Positions 42,424 through 51,726 of a DNA stretch of 64,000 bases are shown here, piece after piece. Each line of letters opens with the position of its first letter. Position 1 is the stretch's first letter. A program made the position numbers and the translations under genes. The DNA is taken from positions 62,001 through 126,000 of the forward strand of contig CANEYR010000002.1 of NCBI GenBank assembly GCA_947444055.1. Reading direction: 5' to 3'. The notes beneath the pieces are model-generated. The model did no database searches. It was not told where the DNA came from and saw only the letters and a list, made by a program, of their open reading frames with translations. This stretch comes from Planctomycetota bacterium (GTDB lineage Bacteria > Planctomycetota > UBA1135 > UBA2386).

Positions 42424-43344
42424 ATGAGCAAGCGCGTCGAAGAAATCCTCAGCTGGTACGAATCCGACAACCCCGGCGTTCTGAAGAACCTGCGCTGGAT
42501 GATGGACACGGGAGCCCTCGCGGGCACCGGCAAGTTTGTCATCCTGCCGGTCGACCAGGGCTTCGAACACGGCCCGGCTCGTTCGTTCGCCAAGAACAGC
42601 CCTGGCTATGACCCGCACTACCACTTCGAGCTGGCGATCGATTCGGGCTGCAACGCCTACGCCGCGCCGCTCGGGTTCATGGAAGCTGGGGCGCGCAAGT
42701 ACGCCGGCCGCATCCCGCTGATCCTCAAGCTGAACAACAGCGACTCCCTCTTCAGCACGCCGGACCCGAAGCCCGCGATCACCGGCTCGGTGAAGGACGC
42801 GCTGCGACTCGGTTGCGCGGCGGTTGGCTTCACCATCTATCCGGGCAGCAACCAGCGCGACGCGATGTACATGGAGTTGCGCAAGATCAGCGAGGAAGCG
42901 AAGGAAGCCGGCCTCGTCGTCGTCGTCTGGAGCTACCCCCGCGGCAGCGCGCTCAGCAAGAAGGGCGAGACGGCCATCGATGTCACCGCCTACGCGACGC
43001 AAATCGCGGCGCAGCTCGGCGCGCACATTCTGAAGGTCAAGCCGCCGACCGAGCACCTCGAACAGGACGCGGCGAAGAAGGTGTATGAGTCCGAGAAGAT
43101 CCCCGTCGGCACCTTGGCTGAGCGCACGCGCCACGTCGTGCAGGCCGCCTTTGGTGGCCGCCGCATCGTGATCTTCTCGGGTGGTGAAGCGAAGGGCACC
43201 GACGAGGTGTTGGCGGAGATCAAGGGTCTCGCCGACGGCGGCGCCTTTGGTTCCATCATGGGCCGCAACGCCTTCCAGCGACCGAAGGCCGAGGCCTTGA
43301 AGCTGCTGAAGTCCGTGCAGGACATCTACCGCGCTGCTAAGTAG
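42424..43344 (+). CDS. fbaB: class I fructose-bisphosphate aldolase (FbaB/DhnA type)
   Basis: A 306-residue aldolase of the archaeal/FbaB type. It has FVILPVDQGFEHGPARSFA (38-56), YDPHYHFELAIDSG (62-75), APLGFMEAGA (81-90), TGSVKDALRLGC (120-131), TIYPGSNQRD and HILKVKPP (201-208). The Schiff-base lysine is in the LKVK stretch (Lys204 or Lys206). It splits fructose 1,6-bisphosphate in glycolysis without a metal. The E. coli FbaB is about 350 residues, so this version is slightly shorter. The start is ATG 42424. Its neighbours are secreted proteins, with no link to glycolysis. Confidence 0.95.
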   Translation: MSKRVEEILSWYESDNPGVLKNLRWMMDTGALAGTGKFVILPVDQGFEHGPARSFAKNSPGYDPHYHFELAIDSGCNAYAAPLGFMEAGARKYAGRIPLILKLNNSDSLFSTPDPKPAITGSVKDALRLGCAAVGFTIYPGSNQRDAMYMELRKISEEAKEAGLVVVVWSYPRGSALSKKGETAIDVTAYATQIAAQLGAHILKVKPPTEHLEQDAAKKVYESEKIPVGTLAERTRHVVQAAFGGRRIVIFSGGEAKGTDEVLAEIKGLADGGAFGSIMGRNAFQRPKAEALKLLKSVQDIYRAAK

Positions 43345-43346
43345 CG

Positions 43347-43392
43347 CCCCCAGGCCGGACCCCAGGACCGGTCCCCAAGACCGGCCCCAGGC
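43347..43392. repeat. 12-13 bp imperfect tandem repeat downstream of the aldolase gene
   Basis: Units of CCCCAGG(A)CCGG(A/T) follow one another four times (CCCCAGGCCGGA, CCCCAGGACCGGT, CCCCAAGACCGG, CCCCAGGCC). They begin 2 bp after the aldolase stop and fill half of the gap before the next gene. Confidence 0.8.
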
Positions 43393-43437
43393 CACTGCGC
43401 GGTTGGCAGCGCCGCGCTGGCGCGGCACGATGCGAGC

Positions 43438-44718
43438 ATGCTGCTCGCCTTCGCTCGTGTCGTTGCGCTCGCCCTGGTGTGTGGGCTGTTCGGATGCACC
43501 AGCGGGTCGCAGTTCGACCACGTCACGACCGACCCTCGGGTGCACGGCCGCGTCGAACACCACGGCGGCCTCAAGGTGCTGCGCCTCTGGGGCACGCCGC
43601 AAGAACGCGGGCATGCTCATGGCGTGTTGCTCGGCGCTGACTTCGCCGCGGTGGCGTTGCCGGAGTTCACCGCCCGCTTCGCGCGGCAACAGCCGTTGCT
43701 CGAGCAAGCGCGCGCGGCGGTGAAGCGTCTGATCGAGTACCCCGAGGACGTGCAGCAAGAACTGCAGGGCCTGTGGCAGGGCCTGGTGGAGAGCCGCGTC
43801 TCCCTGCGCATGGACGAGCTGGACCGTTCGTTCGACTTCACCGACTTGCTGGTCGCGAACGCGCTCGACGTGTTCGGGCTGATGGGCTGCAGCAGTTTCA
43901 CCGTCTGGGGGCAGCAGGCTGAAGGCGGCGGCGTGTTGTCGGCGCGCAACTTCGACTGGCCGTTCACTGGCGAGCACCTGTTGAAGCACACGGTGGTCGT
44001 CGTCACGCATCTGCCAGGCGGCAGGGCGGTCGCCGCGGTGACGTGGCCTGGCTATCTGGGTGCGGTCACCGGCGTCAACAGCGATGGCATGGCGGCGTTC
44101 CTGCATGTTGGCTCCGCGAAGATCACCTTCACGCCCGAGCCGTCGTCGTGGCCGTCGGCGTTGGCGGTGCGCGCCATCTTGGCGAGCGAGGCGAAGGCCG
44201 ACGCGCGCACGACCTTTGCCGCGGCGCAGAAGGTGCTCGAGTTCACCAGCCCGCCGGCTGGCTACATCACGCACGTCGCGTTGCCGACCACCGCGGTCGA
44301 CGGCAGTCCGGCGGTGGTGTTTGAGACGGATGCCGACTCGTGCGTAGAAGGCGAACGGCAAGCCTCGGCGTTGGTGTTGACCAACCACTTCCGCACGCGC
44401 ACCGACGGCCGCAAGGCGAGCAAGGACAGCTTGGACCGTGAGCAACGCGTGCAAACCGGCCTGCGCGGCTGCATCGACATCGGCGACCACGTGGTGTCGC
44501 CAGCCGAAGCTTGGCAGGTGCTTGCCAGCGTGCAGCGCGGCGGTGGCCATGCCTTTGGCACGCTGCACGCGTTGGTGTTTCGGCACGAGCCGTGGTGCTT
44601 TCAGCTGCGCATCGCCGAGCTCGGCCCAAAGGGCGTGGTGGCGGCGCCAGCCGTCAGCAAGCTGCATGAGCTGACGCGGCAGCAACTGTTCGCGCTCGGC
44701 GAGTCCTTCGGCAAGTGA
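43438..44718 (+). CDS. C45-family Ntn hydrolase (acyl-CoA:6-APA acyltransferase-like) lipoprotein
   Basis: A 426-residue lipoprotein (lipobox LFGC, Cys20). The Ntn hydrolase core starts at Cys151 in GLMGCSSFTVWG, where family members cleave themselves before Cys, making it the N-terminal nucleophile. Then come LSARNFDWPFTGEHLL and WPGYLGAVTGVNSDGMAAFLH, all standard for C45 peptidases and isopenicillin N acyltransferase relatives. Here the precursor part before Cys151 is kept on a lipoprotein, so the enzyme would act in the periplasm or outer membrane. The substrate is unknown (acyl amides or peptides). It lies alone between the aldolase and a membrane spermidine-synthase-like gene. Confidence 0.85.
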   Translation: MLLAFARVVALALVCGLFGCTSGSQFDHVTTDPRVHGRVEHHGGLKVLRLWGTPQERGHAHGVLLGADFAAVALPEFTARFARQQPLLEQARAAVKRLIEYPEDVQQELQGLWQGLVESRVSLRMDELDRSFDFTDLLVANALDVFGLMGCSSFTVWGQQAEGGGVLSARNFDWPFTGEHLLKHTVVVVTHLPGGRAVAAVTWPGYLGAVTGVNSDGMAAFLHVGSAKITFTPEPSSWPSALAVRAILASEAKADARTTFAAAQKVLEFTSPPAGYITHVALPTTAVDGSPAVVFETDADSCVEGERQASALVLTNHFRTRTDGRKASKDSLDREQRVQTGLRGCIDIGDHVVSPAEAWQVLASVQRGGGHAFGTLHALVFRHEPWCFQLRIAELGPKGVVAAPAVSKLHELTRQQLFALGESFGK

Positions 44719-44853
44719 GGGCAAGGCGCTGATTCGTCGGCAAACTCCGATCGCACCGAACGCACGCGCCGCGGCGATTTCTCGGTTCCACGTGTTCGCG
44801 AGCGAGCTACCCTCTTTCGCCTCGCTTGTCGCCAGGACCAGCTCGTCCCCCTC

Positions 44854-47298
44854 ATGAACGAACTTTCGGAACGTAAGGTGCCGTGGGGCATGTTCCTCGG
44901 CATCGCCGTGCTGTCGGCGTCGCTGCTCGCCTTCCAAGTGCTGCTGACGCGCGTGTGCGCCCTGCGTTTGGCGTTCCACTTCAGCTTCTTGATCATCAGC
45001 AACAGCCTGCTCGGTCTGGGGGCTGCGGGGTCGGTGCTGACGCTGCTTGAGGGGCGTTGGCGCCAGAACCCGGTGGCGTGGATCTTTGGCAGCACGGTTG
45101 CCTACGTTGTCAGTCTCGGCGCCGTGTGGTGGTTCGCGATCGTGATGCCAGTGCCCGAGCGCATCGAGTTCGGGCTCAGCGAGGCGGAGCTAGCACAGTT
45201 CCTGTTGTTCGCGGGGTTCAATCTCGGGTTGGCGGTGCCGTTCTTCTTCGGCGGCGCGGCCGTCGGTCTGATCTTGTCGGCGTACGCGCACCGGGTGCAT
45301 ACGGTCTACGCCAGCGATCTGGTCGGCGCCGGTCTTGGCTGTCTGTTGTGTCCGCTGTTGCTGTGGTCGTTCGGGGCCGGTGGTTGCCTGTGCGCCGTGG
45401 CGATCCTCGGCGTGCTGGCCGCGGCTTGCGTGGCGCCGGTGGCGATCCGGAAGCACGTCGGCGTCGCGGCGGTGGTGCTGGCCATTGGCTTTGGCGCGTG
45501 GATGCCTTCGTTCGACGCGACGTTCCCAGTGCCGGGCAAGAAGTACCTGCAGATGACCAGGGCGCAGGGCATGGAGCTGGACGCGCAGAAGGAGTTCTCG
45601 CGGTGGAGCGCCAACAGTCGCATCGACGTCATCCCGAGCCCGTTTGCGCACTGGTACGCCTTCAGCCTCGGCGGCAACGACCGGGCCTTCGCCCTCGATC
45701 CCGCTAACCGGGACAATCTCGGCCAGCAGAAGTGGATCATGCAGGACGGCGACGCCGGCACGTTCGTGTCCGACTACACGGGCAGCGAGCTGGGGCGTCA
45801 GTACCTGATGCGGACACTCTATGCGTTGTCCGCGACCGTCAAGCAGGGCACGGCACCGCGCGTGTTCGTCATCGGCGTTGGCGGCGGCCCGGACCTCTGG
45901 GCCCACAAGCTCGCGGGCGCCAGCTACGTGAAGGGCATCGAACTCAACAACGGCGTGCTCGAAGTGCACAAGACGGTGGCGAAGCAGTTCTCGAGCGGCT
46001 TGCTTGAGGATCCGCGCATCGAGTTGGTGTGCGACGAGGGCCGCTCGGCGCTGATGCGCGATCCGGCGCGTTACGACATCATCCAGATGACGGGCATCGA
46101 CACCTGGACGGCGCTGGCGTCCGGTGCCTACGTGCTGGCGGAGAACTACCTCTACACCGTCGAGGCCATGCAGCAGATGTACGACCACCTCGCCGACGGT
46201 GGTCTGCTGCAGATCACGCGCATGGGCGCGGACATGGAGAAGCTGCGGCTGCTGGTGAACATCCAGCAGGCGTTCACCGACAGCTTCGTCGGCGACATCG
46301 CGCCCTCGGTCGCCGTGGTCACCGCTCCGATCGACGAGTTGACGACCGTGCTGGTCAAGAAGGGGACGTTCACCGAAGACGAAGTGGCGAGGCTCGAGGC
46401 GTTCGTCGCGCGATCCGGTCACGTCGCCCAGTACTTGCCGCGGCGCACCCTCGACGGCCGCGTCGTCGAACACTTCATCAAGCTGCCGGTCGCGGACAAG
46501 GCCACGTTCATCCGCGACTTCCCACGGCGCATCACGCCGACCACGGACGACGAACCGTACTTCTTCAACTTCACGCGTTGGGACACGCCGCCGGCGCAGG
46601 CCAAGCAGTGGCTCGCCGACAAGACCGAGGTCTCGCAGGGCAACCCGCTGTTCTTGTGGGGGCAGCTCGCGTTCTCGTCGATCGTCGCGGTGTTGCTGAT
46701 CGTGGTGCCCCTGTGGTGGCGCCGCCGCGACGCGCGCGGCCGTCACGCCGGCCGCTTTCTGGTGTTCTTCGCCGGCATCGGCATCGGCTTCATCTTCTTG
46801 GAGATCGCGATGATCCAGAAGCTGACGTTGTTGCTCGGGCAGCCGCTCTACTCGATCGTCGTTACCTTGCTGTCGATCCTGCTGTTCACCGGGCTCGGCA
46901 GTTATCTGTCGGCCGCTTGGTTGGCGGCGGGAGTGTGGCGCGCGCGCGCCATTCCACTCGGCATCGCGGTCGTGACGGTAGGCATCATCGGCTTTGGCAC
47001 CGACATCGTGAACGCCGCAATCGGCCAAGGCCTCGCGGTGCGGGCGAGCGTCGCCGCCCTCATGATCGCCCCGATGGCGTTCTTGCTGGGCATGCCGTTC
47101 GCCCACGGCATCGGCCTGCTGCGGCGCATCAATCCGTCGTTCGTACCGTGGGCTTGGGCCGTGAACGGCTCCGCCACCGTCGTCGGTTCCGTCGTCACCG
47201 TCATCGTGTCGATGAACTTCGGCTTCCATGTGGTGCTGGCCGTGGCCGTCGGCATCTACGCGGTCGCTTTCCTCGCGGTCGACAAACTGACGCGCTGA
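44854..47298 (+). CDS. membrane protein with embedded spermidine-synthase-like domain
   Basis: An 814-residue protein with three parts. Residues 1-210 form six predicted membrane segments, from FLGIAVLSASLLAFQVLLTR onward. Residues 290-575 are a Rossmann methyltransferase-like domain of the spermidine synthase type. Its VIGVGGGPD (339-347), IELNNGVLEV and DIIQMTGIDTWTALASG stretches replace the motif where true polyamine synthases bind substrates. Residues 600-800 form a second set of about six segments (FLVFFAGIGIGFIFLEIAMI). Such proteins occur in myxobacteria and planctomycetes. They may be fused transporter-synthase-like proteins; the active residues of aminopropyl transfer are not clearly conserved. 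Reaction unknown. Confidence 0.8.
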   Translation: MNELSERKVPWGMFLGIAVLSASLLAFQVLLTRVCALRLAFHFSFLIISNSLLGLGAAGSVLTLLEGRWRQNPVAWIFGSTVAYVVSLGAVWWFAIVMPVPERIEFGLSEAELAQFLLFAGFNLGLAVPFFFGGAAVGLILSAYAHRVHTVYASDLVGAGLGCLLCPLLLWSFGAGGCLCAVAILGVLAAACVAPVAIRKHVGVAAVVLAIGFGAWMPSFDATFPVPGKKYLQMTRAQGMELDAQKEFSRWSANSRIDVIPSPFAHWYAFSLGGNDRAFALDPANRDNLGQQKWIMQDGDAGTFVSDYTGSELGRQYLMRTLYALSATVKQGTAPRVFVIGVGGGPDLWAHKLAGASYVKGIELNNGVLEVHKTVAKQFSSGLLEDPRIELVCDEGRSALMRDPARYDIIQMTGIDTWTALASGAYVLAENYLYTVEAMQQMYDHLADGGLLQITRMGADMEKLRLLVNIQQAFTDSFVGDIAPSVAVVTAPIDELTTVLVKKGTFTEDEVARLEAFVARSGHVAQYLPRRTLDGRVVEHFIKLPVADKATFIRDFPRRITPTTDDEPYFFNFTRWDTPPAQAKQWLADKTEVSQGNPLFLWGQLAFSSIVAVLLIVVPLWWRRRDARGRHAGRFLVFFAGIGIGFIFLEIAMIQKLTLLLGQPLYSIVVTLLSILLFTGLGSYLSAAWLAAGVWRARAIPLGIAVVTVGIIGFGTDIVNAAIGQGLAVRASVAALMIAPMAFLLGMPFAHGIGLLRRINPSFVPWAWAVNGSATVVGSVVTVIVSMNFGFHVVLAVAVGIYAVAFLAVDKLTR

Positions 47299-47336
47299 GT
47301 CCCCACGCTCGCGGTCGCGCGCTATGGTGCCGCGCC

Positions 47337-48992
47337 ATGGCAACGCGTGCTCTCGCCGTCACCGTGCTGCTTCTGCTGGCTCCGGCTGCGGCTCAGGTGC
47401 CGCCCGGCTACAAGACCTACGAGAACAAGCTGCAGCGGGTCACGTTCATCTACCCGACGGCCTATCAAGAAATGCCGCTGCCGCCGACGGAGCAGGTGAC
47501 GGTTGCGAAGTTTGTGCTGAAGGGCAAGCCGGAGGAATTGAAGCGAGTGCCCGATCGCATCTTCGATGCCGTGAAGCCGCAGATCGAGGTCTTCCACTTC
47601 AGCCCACCGACCGCGACCACCAGTGCTGGCAGCGAACCGGCGCCACCGAGCGAAGGCGACAAGCCCGTCGACGACAAGTCGCCAGCGACGTTGCGGCAGG
47701 CCATGGAAGAGAGCAGTCGGGTGACGACGTGGGAGGAGTTCTGCAAGCGACTCGGCAAGTGGCGGCTCGACGAAGACCCGAAGAAGCCCGGTCACTTCAC
47801 GATGACCTTCATCGGCGATTGGAAGGTGCCCGACACGCGGCCCGTCGGCTACCTGGTCAAGAAGCAGGAGGGCACGTCGACGTTCGGGGTCTACGGCTAT
47901 GCGCTGCTCGAATACCAGAAGCTGCAACAAGCGCAGTTCCTGAAGATCGCCAGCAGCCTTAAGCTCGCGAGTGAAGAGTCGGGCGAGGCGGCCGAAGCGG
48001 CGATCGAGAAGGTCTACGCCAGCGGCAAGTTCCGCGCCGTCGACTTCCGCAAGAAGGCGCGGGCCGAACTCGCGCAGGGCTGGAAGGCACTCGACACCGA
48101 GAACTTCCTGATCGTGCACCACAGCAAGAACGAAGGGCTGGTGCGGCGCATCGCGCGCGACATCGAAGCGATGCGCGTCTTCTACATGGAGCTGTTCGCG
48201 CCAACCGGGCCGATGGACAAGCTCGCGATCGTGCGCATCTGTCGCACCAAGGAGGAATACCACCAGTACGGCGGGCCACCGAGCAGCGGCGGCTACTGGC
48301 ATCCCGGCAACGAGGAACTGGTCTTCTTCGACTACTCGTACACGATGAAGACGCTCGACGACGACGAGCGCAAGCGTCTGGGCCGCACGAAACTCACCGA
48401 CGACGACTCGCTGCTGGTGCTCTACCACGAGGCCTTCCACCAGTACATCCACTACGCGGTCGGCGAGTTCTCACCGCACGATTGGTTCAACGAGGGCTTC
48501 GGCGACTACTTTTCGGGTGCGGTCGTCGCCAATGATGCCCCGCGCGTGCTGCGCATCGATCCGAGCCCGTGGCGCATTCACACTGCCAAGGACATGTGCG
48601 AGTTCGGCCTCGGCTTCATCCCGCTGAAGGAGATTCTCGAAGCCGAGCGGGCGGTGTTCTACGGCCCAGCCCGGGTGCGCTTCTTCTACGCCGGCGCGTG
48701 GTCGTTCCTCTACTTTTTGAAGCACAGCAAGGAAGTGGCGGCGAACCCGGCGTGGTCGCAGCTGCTGGTGACCTACTTCGACGCGATGAAGACGTGTTAT
48801 GCCGCGGAGCTGGCGAAGATCGAAGGCGAAGCCAATCTGCAACAGAAGACGGTGGCTGGCTTCCTGACCCGCAAGGCGGCGATGAAACAGGCGCTGACGG
48901 GCATCGATGTCGACGAGCTGGAGAAGGTCTGGAAGAAGTGGGTCGTCGACATGAAGGACCCGTGGCCCAGCAAACGCCAGAAGATCAAGTAG
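47337..48992 (+). CDS. secreted DUF1570-like metallopeptidase
   Basis: A 551-residue exported protein (signal MATRALAVTVLLLLAPAAAQ). The C-terminal half carries the gluzincin motif HEAFH (His364, Glu365, His368), then NEGFGDYF with Glu386, so the zinc ligands are complete. KFRAVDFRKKARAEL and NFLIVHHSK (about 235-260) are typical of DUF1570 proteins. It lies 38 bp after the spermidine-synthase-like gene and converges with a paralogue-type MA-like gene that has lost this motif. Substrate unknown; it acts outside the cytoplasm. Confidence 0.82.
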   Translation: MATRALAVTVLLLLAPAAAQVPPGYKTYENKLQRVTFIYPTAYQEMPLPPTEQVTVAKFVLKGKPEELKRVPDRIFDAVKPQIEVFHFSPPTATTSAGSEPAPPSEGDKPVDDKSPATLRQAMEESSRVTTWEEFCKRLGKWRLDEDPKKPGHFTMTFIGDWKVPDTRPVGYLVKKQEGTSTFGVYGYALLEYQKLQQAQFLKIASSLKLASEESGEAAEAAIEKVYASGKFRAVDFRKKARAELAQGWKALDTENFLIVHHSKNEGLVRRIARDIEAMRVFYMELFAPTGPMDKLAIVRICRTKEEYHQYGGPPSSGGYWHPGNEELVFFDYSYTMKTLDDDERKRLGRTKLTDDDSLLVLYHEAFHQYIHYAVGEFSPHDWFNEGFGDYFSGAVVANDAPRVLRIDPSPWRIHTAKDMCEFGLGFIPLKEILEAERAVFYGPARVRFFYAGAWSFLYFLKHSKEVAANPAWSQLLVTYFDAMKTCYAAELAKIEGEANLQQKTVAGFLTRKAAMKQALTGIDVDELEKVWKKWVVDMKDPWPSKRQKIK

Positions 48993-49007
48993 CGGCCGCC
49001 GCCCCTA

Positions 49008-50468
49008 CTAGCCGCGGCTGCGCGTCGCTTTCGCAATCGGGGAATCGCCGCGCGCCCACTCGCGCCATTCGGCGTCGAGCTGCTGCAGGCTGACGCCGAA
49101 CTCCCGCACGTAGATCTGCTCGATCTGCTCCGGCATCAGGTTCTGATCGCTGTCGATCGCTTGCAGCACCTGGGACCAGTTGGACGGGTAACGCGCCAGC
49201 ATCCACAGCACGAAGCTCCACGACTTGACGCGCACCTGCTCGCGGAAGTTCGTCAGCTTCTCGCGTGGCACTTGCGCCAATGGCCAATCTTGGTTGGCTC
49301 GGATCTCCTCAGCGATGCGCTGCGCCCACGCCTTGGGATCGCGCGGCAGCGGCACTTCACGAGCGGCTCGCGTCGGCGGCTCCGCACCAAACCAAGTGTG
49401 CATGGTGCCGACCAGCAGCGAGGTCATCGCGTGCACCAGCCCTTGGCCGAGCCCTTCGTTGTGCTGCGTGGCAAAGCCCCACATGGTCACATGCGCGATG
49501 AGCTCGTCGGCGTCGAGTTCGACCGGGTGGCGGAAGACTTCGGCGAGCCCCGTGGTCGACTGGAATCGGAAGGTCGAGCCATCAGGTGCTGCCGTCAGCT
49601 TGGCCGCGTTCAACAGTTGCGGGTTGGCGTTGAAGAAGGCCATCCATTCGGCGTCGTTGCGCAAGAGCCCGATCCACGACACCGGGCGACCGTCGATGCG
49701 AGCGACGCGCCGTGCGGGTCCACTCGGCAGCAGGAACTCGAGCAGGTCACAGCCGCGCTCGGCCCACTGCGCGGCGTCGCTCGCGGCCTCGGTGTTGGGC
49801 GAGGTCGTCCACACCTTCCATTGCCGCGCCTTCGCACCGACGACGGCGAGTTGCGCATTGCGGAACTCCAGCGGCACCTCGTCAGCCGCGAGCGGCGTGC
49901 AGGCGAACGCCGTCGTCGCCAGTTCTTTGGCCTTCTGCTCGATCACTTCCAGGCGCCGACAGAACGCCACTTGCTCGGGGGTGCCGTAGAAGCCGCGAAA
50001 GCTCTCGTGCCCCAGCGCTTCATGAGCGGCCACATCCTTGGGATCGAAGTCGAGGCAGCGCTGCAAGTGGTGCGGCCCGCGCGCCAACTCATCGGCGGCG
50101 ACGAAGGCGAGGCCGAGGTCGCGATGCTGCGGCGCCAGCTTCTTGCAGACGACCGTCCACGCTTGCTCGGTGCTGCGCACCTGGGCCAGCGCCCCTTGAT
50201 CGGTCCATTGCCGCCCCTTCAAGGCGAGCGCCGTCCGCGCCGCCTTGTTCTCGGGGTCGTAATGATCCACCACCATTTGGTAGGCAGTCTTGGCCCGGGC
50301 AAACATCTTGTTGCCCTCGGCCGCGCGGGCAAACGACAGCAGCGATTGCGTGGCCGCGGTGTGCAGCGCTGTCTCGCGTGCTGGTAGCGGTGCCGGATCT
50401 TGCGCTGGCAGCAGCGTCAGCCACAGCAGCCACAGCAGCGGCGCCAACATCCCGGTTCGTCGATCCAT
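49008..50468 (-). CDS. secreted peptidase-MA-like protein without catalytic motif
   Basis: A 486-residue exported protein (signal MLAPLLWLLWLTLLPAQD). It is a clear paralogue of the first 510 residues of the 39748-42309 protein: EEIRANQDWPLAQVPREKL, VKSWSFVLWMLARYP and LDAEWREWARGDS match in order. The place expected for HExxH reads AHVTMWGFATQHNEG and LVHAMTS, with no clear zinc pair, so catalysis is unlikely. It lacks the CAP domain of its relative. It converges with the DUF1570-like gene and is divergent from the TM2-like gene. The start is ATG 50468; ATG 50450 would also keep the signal. Confidence 0.72.
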   Translation of the reverse strand: MDRRTGMLAPLLWLLWLTLLPAQDPAPLPARETALHTAATQSLLSFARAAEGNKMFARAKTAYQMVVDHYDPENKAARTALALKGRQWTDQGALAQVRSTEQAWTVVCKKLAPQHRDLGLAFVAADELARGPHHLQRCLDFDPKDVAAHEALGHESFRGFYGTPEQVAFCRRLEVIEQKAKELATTAFACTPLAADEVPLEFRNAQLAVVGAKARQWKVWTTSPNTEAASDAAQWAERGCDLLEFLLPSGPARRVARIDGRPVSWIGLLRNDAEWMAFFNANPQLLNAAKLTAAPDGSTFRFQSTTGLAEVFRHPVELDADELIAHVTMWGFATQHNEGLGQGLVHAMTSLLVGTMHTWFGAEPPTRAAREVPLPRDPKAWAQRIAEEIRANQDWPLAQVPREKLTNFREQVRVKSWSFVLWMLARYPSNWSQVLQAIDSDQNLMPEQIEQIYVREFGVSLQQLDAEWREWARGDSPIAKATRSRG

Positions 50469-50570
50469 GCGGCGCAGGCTAGCGGCCGCGGGCACCGCGT
50501 CCAGGTCACCAACGTCACCGCCACAGGAACCTCGACCCGGGGCGGCCGGACGCTAACCTCTCCGCCCGAC

Positions 50571-51434
50571 ATGATGCGCAGCAACATCGACCCCGCCCGC
50601 GGTCTTGGTTGGGGAACCTTCCTCGCGGGCTTCGTGCCAGGGTTGTTGCAGTACCAGCTCGGCCAAAAGCAGCGCGCGGCCGTGGCGTTGATCAGTTGCA
50701 CGGCGCTGTTTTTTGCGGGCTGGGTGGTCGTTGGCGAGCGCCTGTTCTATTGGGGCCTCGTCGAGCCCGCCGAAACCGGCAGTGCTGCGTTGCGAACGGC
50801 CGCCCGCTTTGGTTTGCCACTGACTCTGCCTGAGCTGCTCAACCTGCCGGCCAATGCACTCGGCGCCATTCTCGCTTGGGACGGTTCGCCGTCGGGCGAA
50901 CGGTTGTGGCGCTTGCCGCGCGGCTTGGAACACATCGCTGCGTTCCTCACCGGCGCGTCCGGAATGTTGGCAGCGTTCTGGTCGGCGGCCGGCCACTGGG
51001 ATTTGCGCCGTTTGCGCGATGGTGGCAAGGATGCGCCGCTGGCGATCGCCAACCCCGCGTTGTGCGCCGGGCTGAGTTGGCTCGTCCCCGGTCTCGGCCA
51101 CGCGCGCGCTGGCCAGAAGGGCAAGGGCTTGCTGATGGGCACGGCGGTGATGGTGGTGTTTGTGATGGGGCTGTTGTTCTCGCATGGCCACGCGGTCGAT
51201 CGCGCGACGGCTTCGGTGTGGTGGATCGCGCAGAACCTGTGCGGCGGCGGCTCGCTGCTGGCGGCGCTGTTCACCGGGCCGCTGCGCATGGAAACTGCTC
51301 CAGCCAACCTCGACCTTGGCGTGATCCTGTGCACGGTCGCGGGGCTGATGAACCTGGTCGTGATGATCGACGCGTTCACGGTCGCGGAGCGGTCGGTGTT
51401 TCCCGTGAAGAAGGCGGCGGAGGTGGCGTCGTGA
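50571..51434 (+). CDS. multi-pass membrane protein with two TM2-like motifs
   Basis: A 287-residue inner-membrane protein with about six hydrophobic segments. Two related motifs start membrane pairs: VPGLLQYQLGQKQRAA (22-37) and VPGLGHARAGQKGKGL (172-187). Both have the form P-G-L-x-H/Q-x3-G-Q-K-x4, as in TM2 and DUF5683-type proteins, so the protein looks like an internal duplication. Known relatives in planctomycetes are of unknown function. The start is ATG 50571. It overlaps the following 64-residue membrane protein by 4 bp (GTGA). Confidence 0.7.
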   Translation: MMRSNIDPARGLGWGTFLAGFVPGLLQYQLGQKQRAAVALISCTALFFAGWVVVGERLFYWGLVEPAETGSAALRTAARFGLPLTLPELLNLPANALGAILAWDGSPSGERLWRLPRGLEHIAAFLTGASGMLAAFWSAAGHWDLRRLRDGGKDAPLAIANPALCAGLSWLVPGLGHARAGQKGKGLLMGTAVMVVFVMGLLFSHGHAVDRATASVWWIAQNLCGGGSLLAALFTGPLRMETAPANLDLGVILCTVAGLMNLVVMIDAFTVAERSVFPVKKAAEVAS

Positions 51435-51625
51435 GCCTGCTGTTCCGCATCGCCGTCTACGTGCCGGTGCTGTTCTTGATCGCGCTCGTCGTCGTCGGCC
51501 AACACCACACGACCGCGCGCGACACCGTGCGCGCGGCGGTACCGCGCACGCTGCGTTGGGTGTTCTGGTCGTTCGCACTGGTGGTCGGGATGCTGTTGCT
51601 CGAGATCGTGTTCATCGGCTGGTAG
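51431..51625 (+). CDS. small membrane protein, two predicted segments
   Basis: A 64-residue protein starting at GTG 51431 inside GTGA, coupled to the TM2-like gene before it. Two hydrophobic helices (RIAVYVPVLFLIALVVVG and WVFWSFALVVGMLLLEIVFI) flank a short basic loop (about 24-40) containing HHTTARDTV. It ends GW. It resembles no family I know. The overlap and codon pattern support it as a real gene; it may form a complex with its partner. Confidence 0.65.
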   Translation: MSLLFRIAVYVPVLFLIALVVVGQHHTTARDTVRAAVPRTLRWVFWSFALVVGMLLLEIVFIGW

Positions 51626-51726
51626 CAAGGCACTCGCCGCCGACACGATCTCGCCGCCCCGCAGCGTTTTCAGCGGTTCGCCGCCTGACTATGCTGCGCC
51701 GCTGCCCGGCCCCGCACTCGTCTCCC

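Noticed and set aside
41323-44979. Very long antisense open frame (over 1200 codons) opposite the aldolase and its neighbours
   Set aside because: The opposite strand carries three well-recognised genes with family motifs; the antisense frame is rich in Arg, His, Gln and Asp as expected from GC-rich shadow frames.
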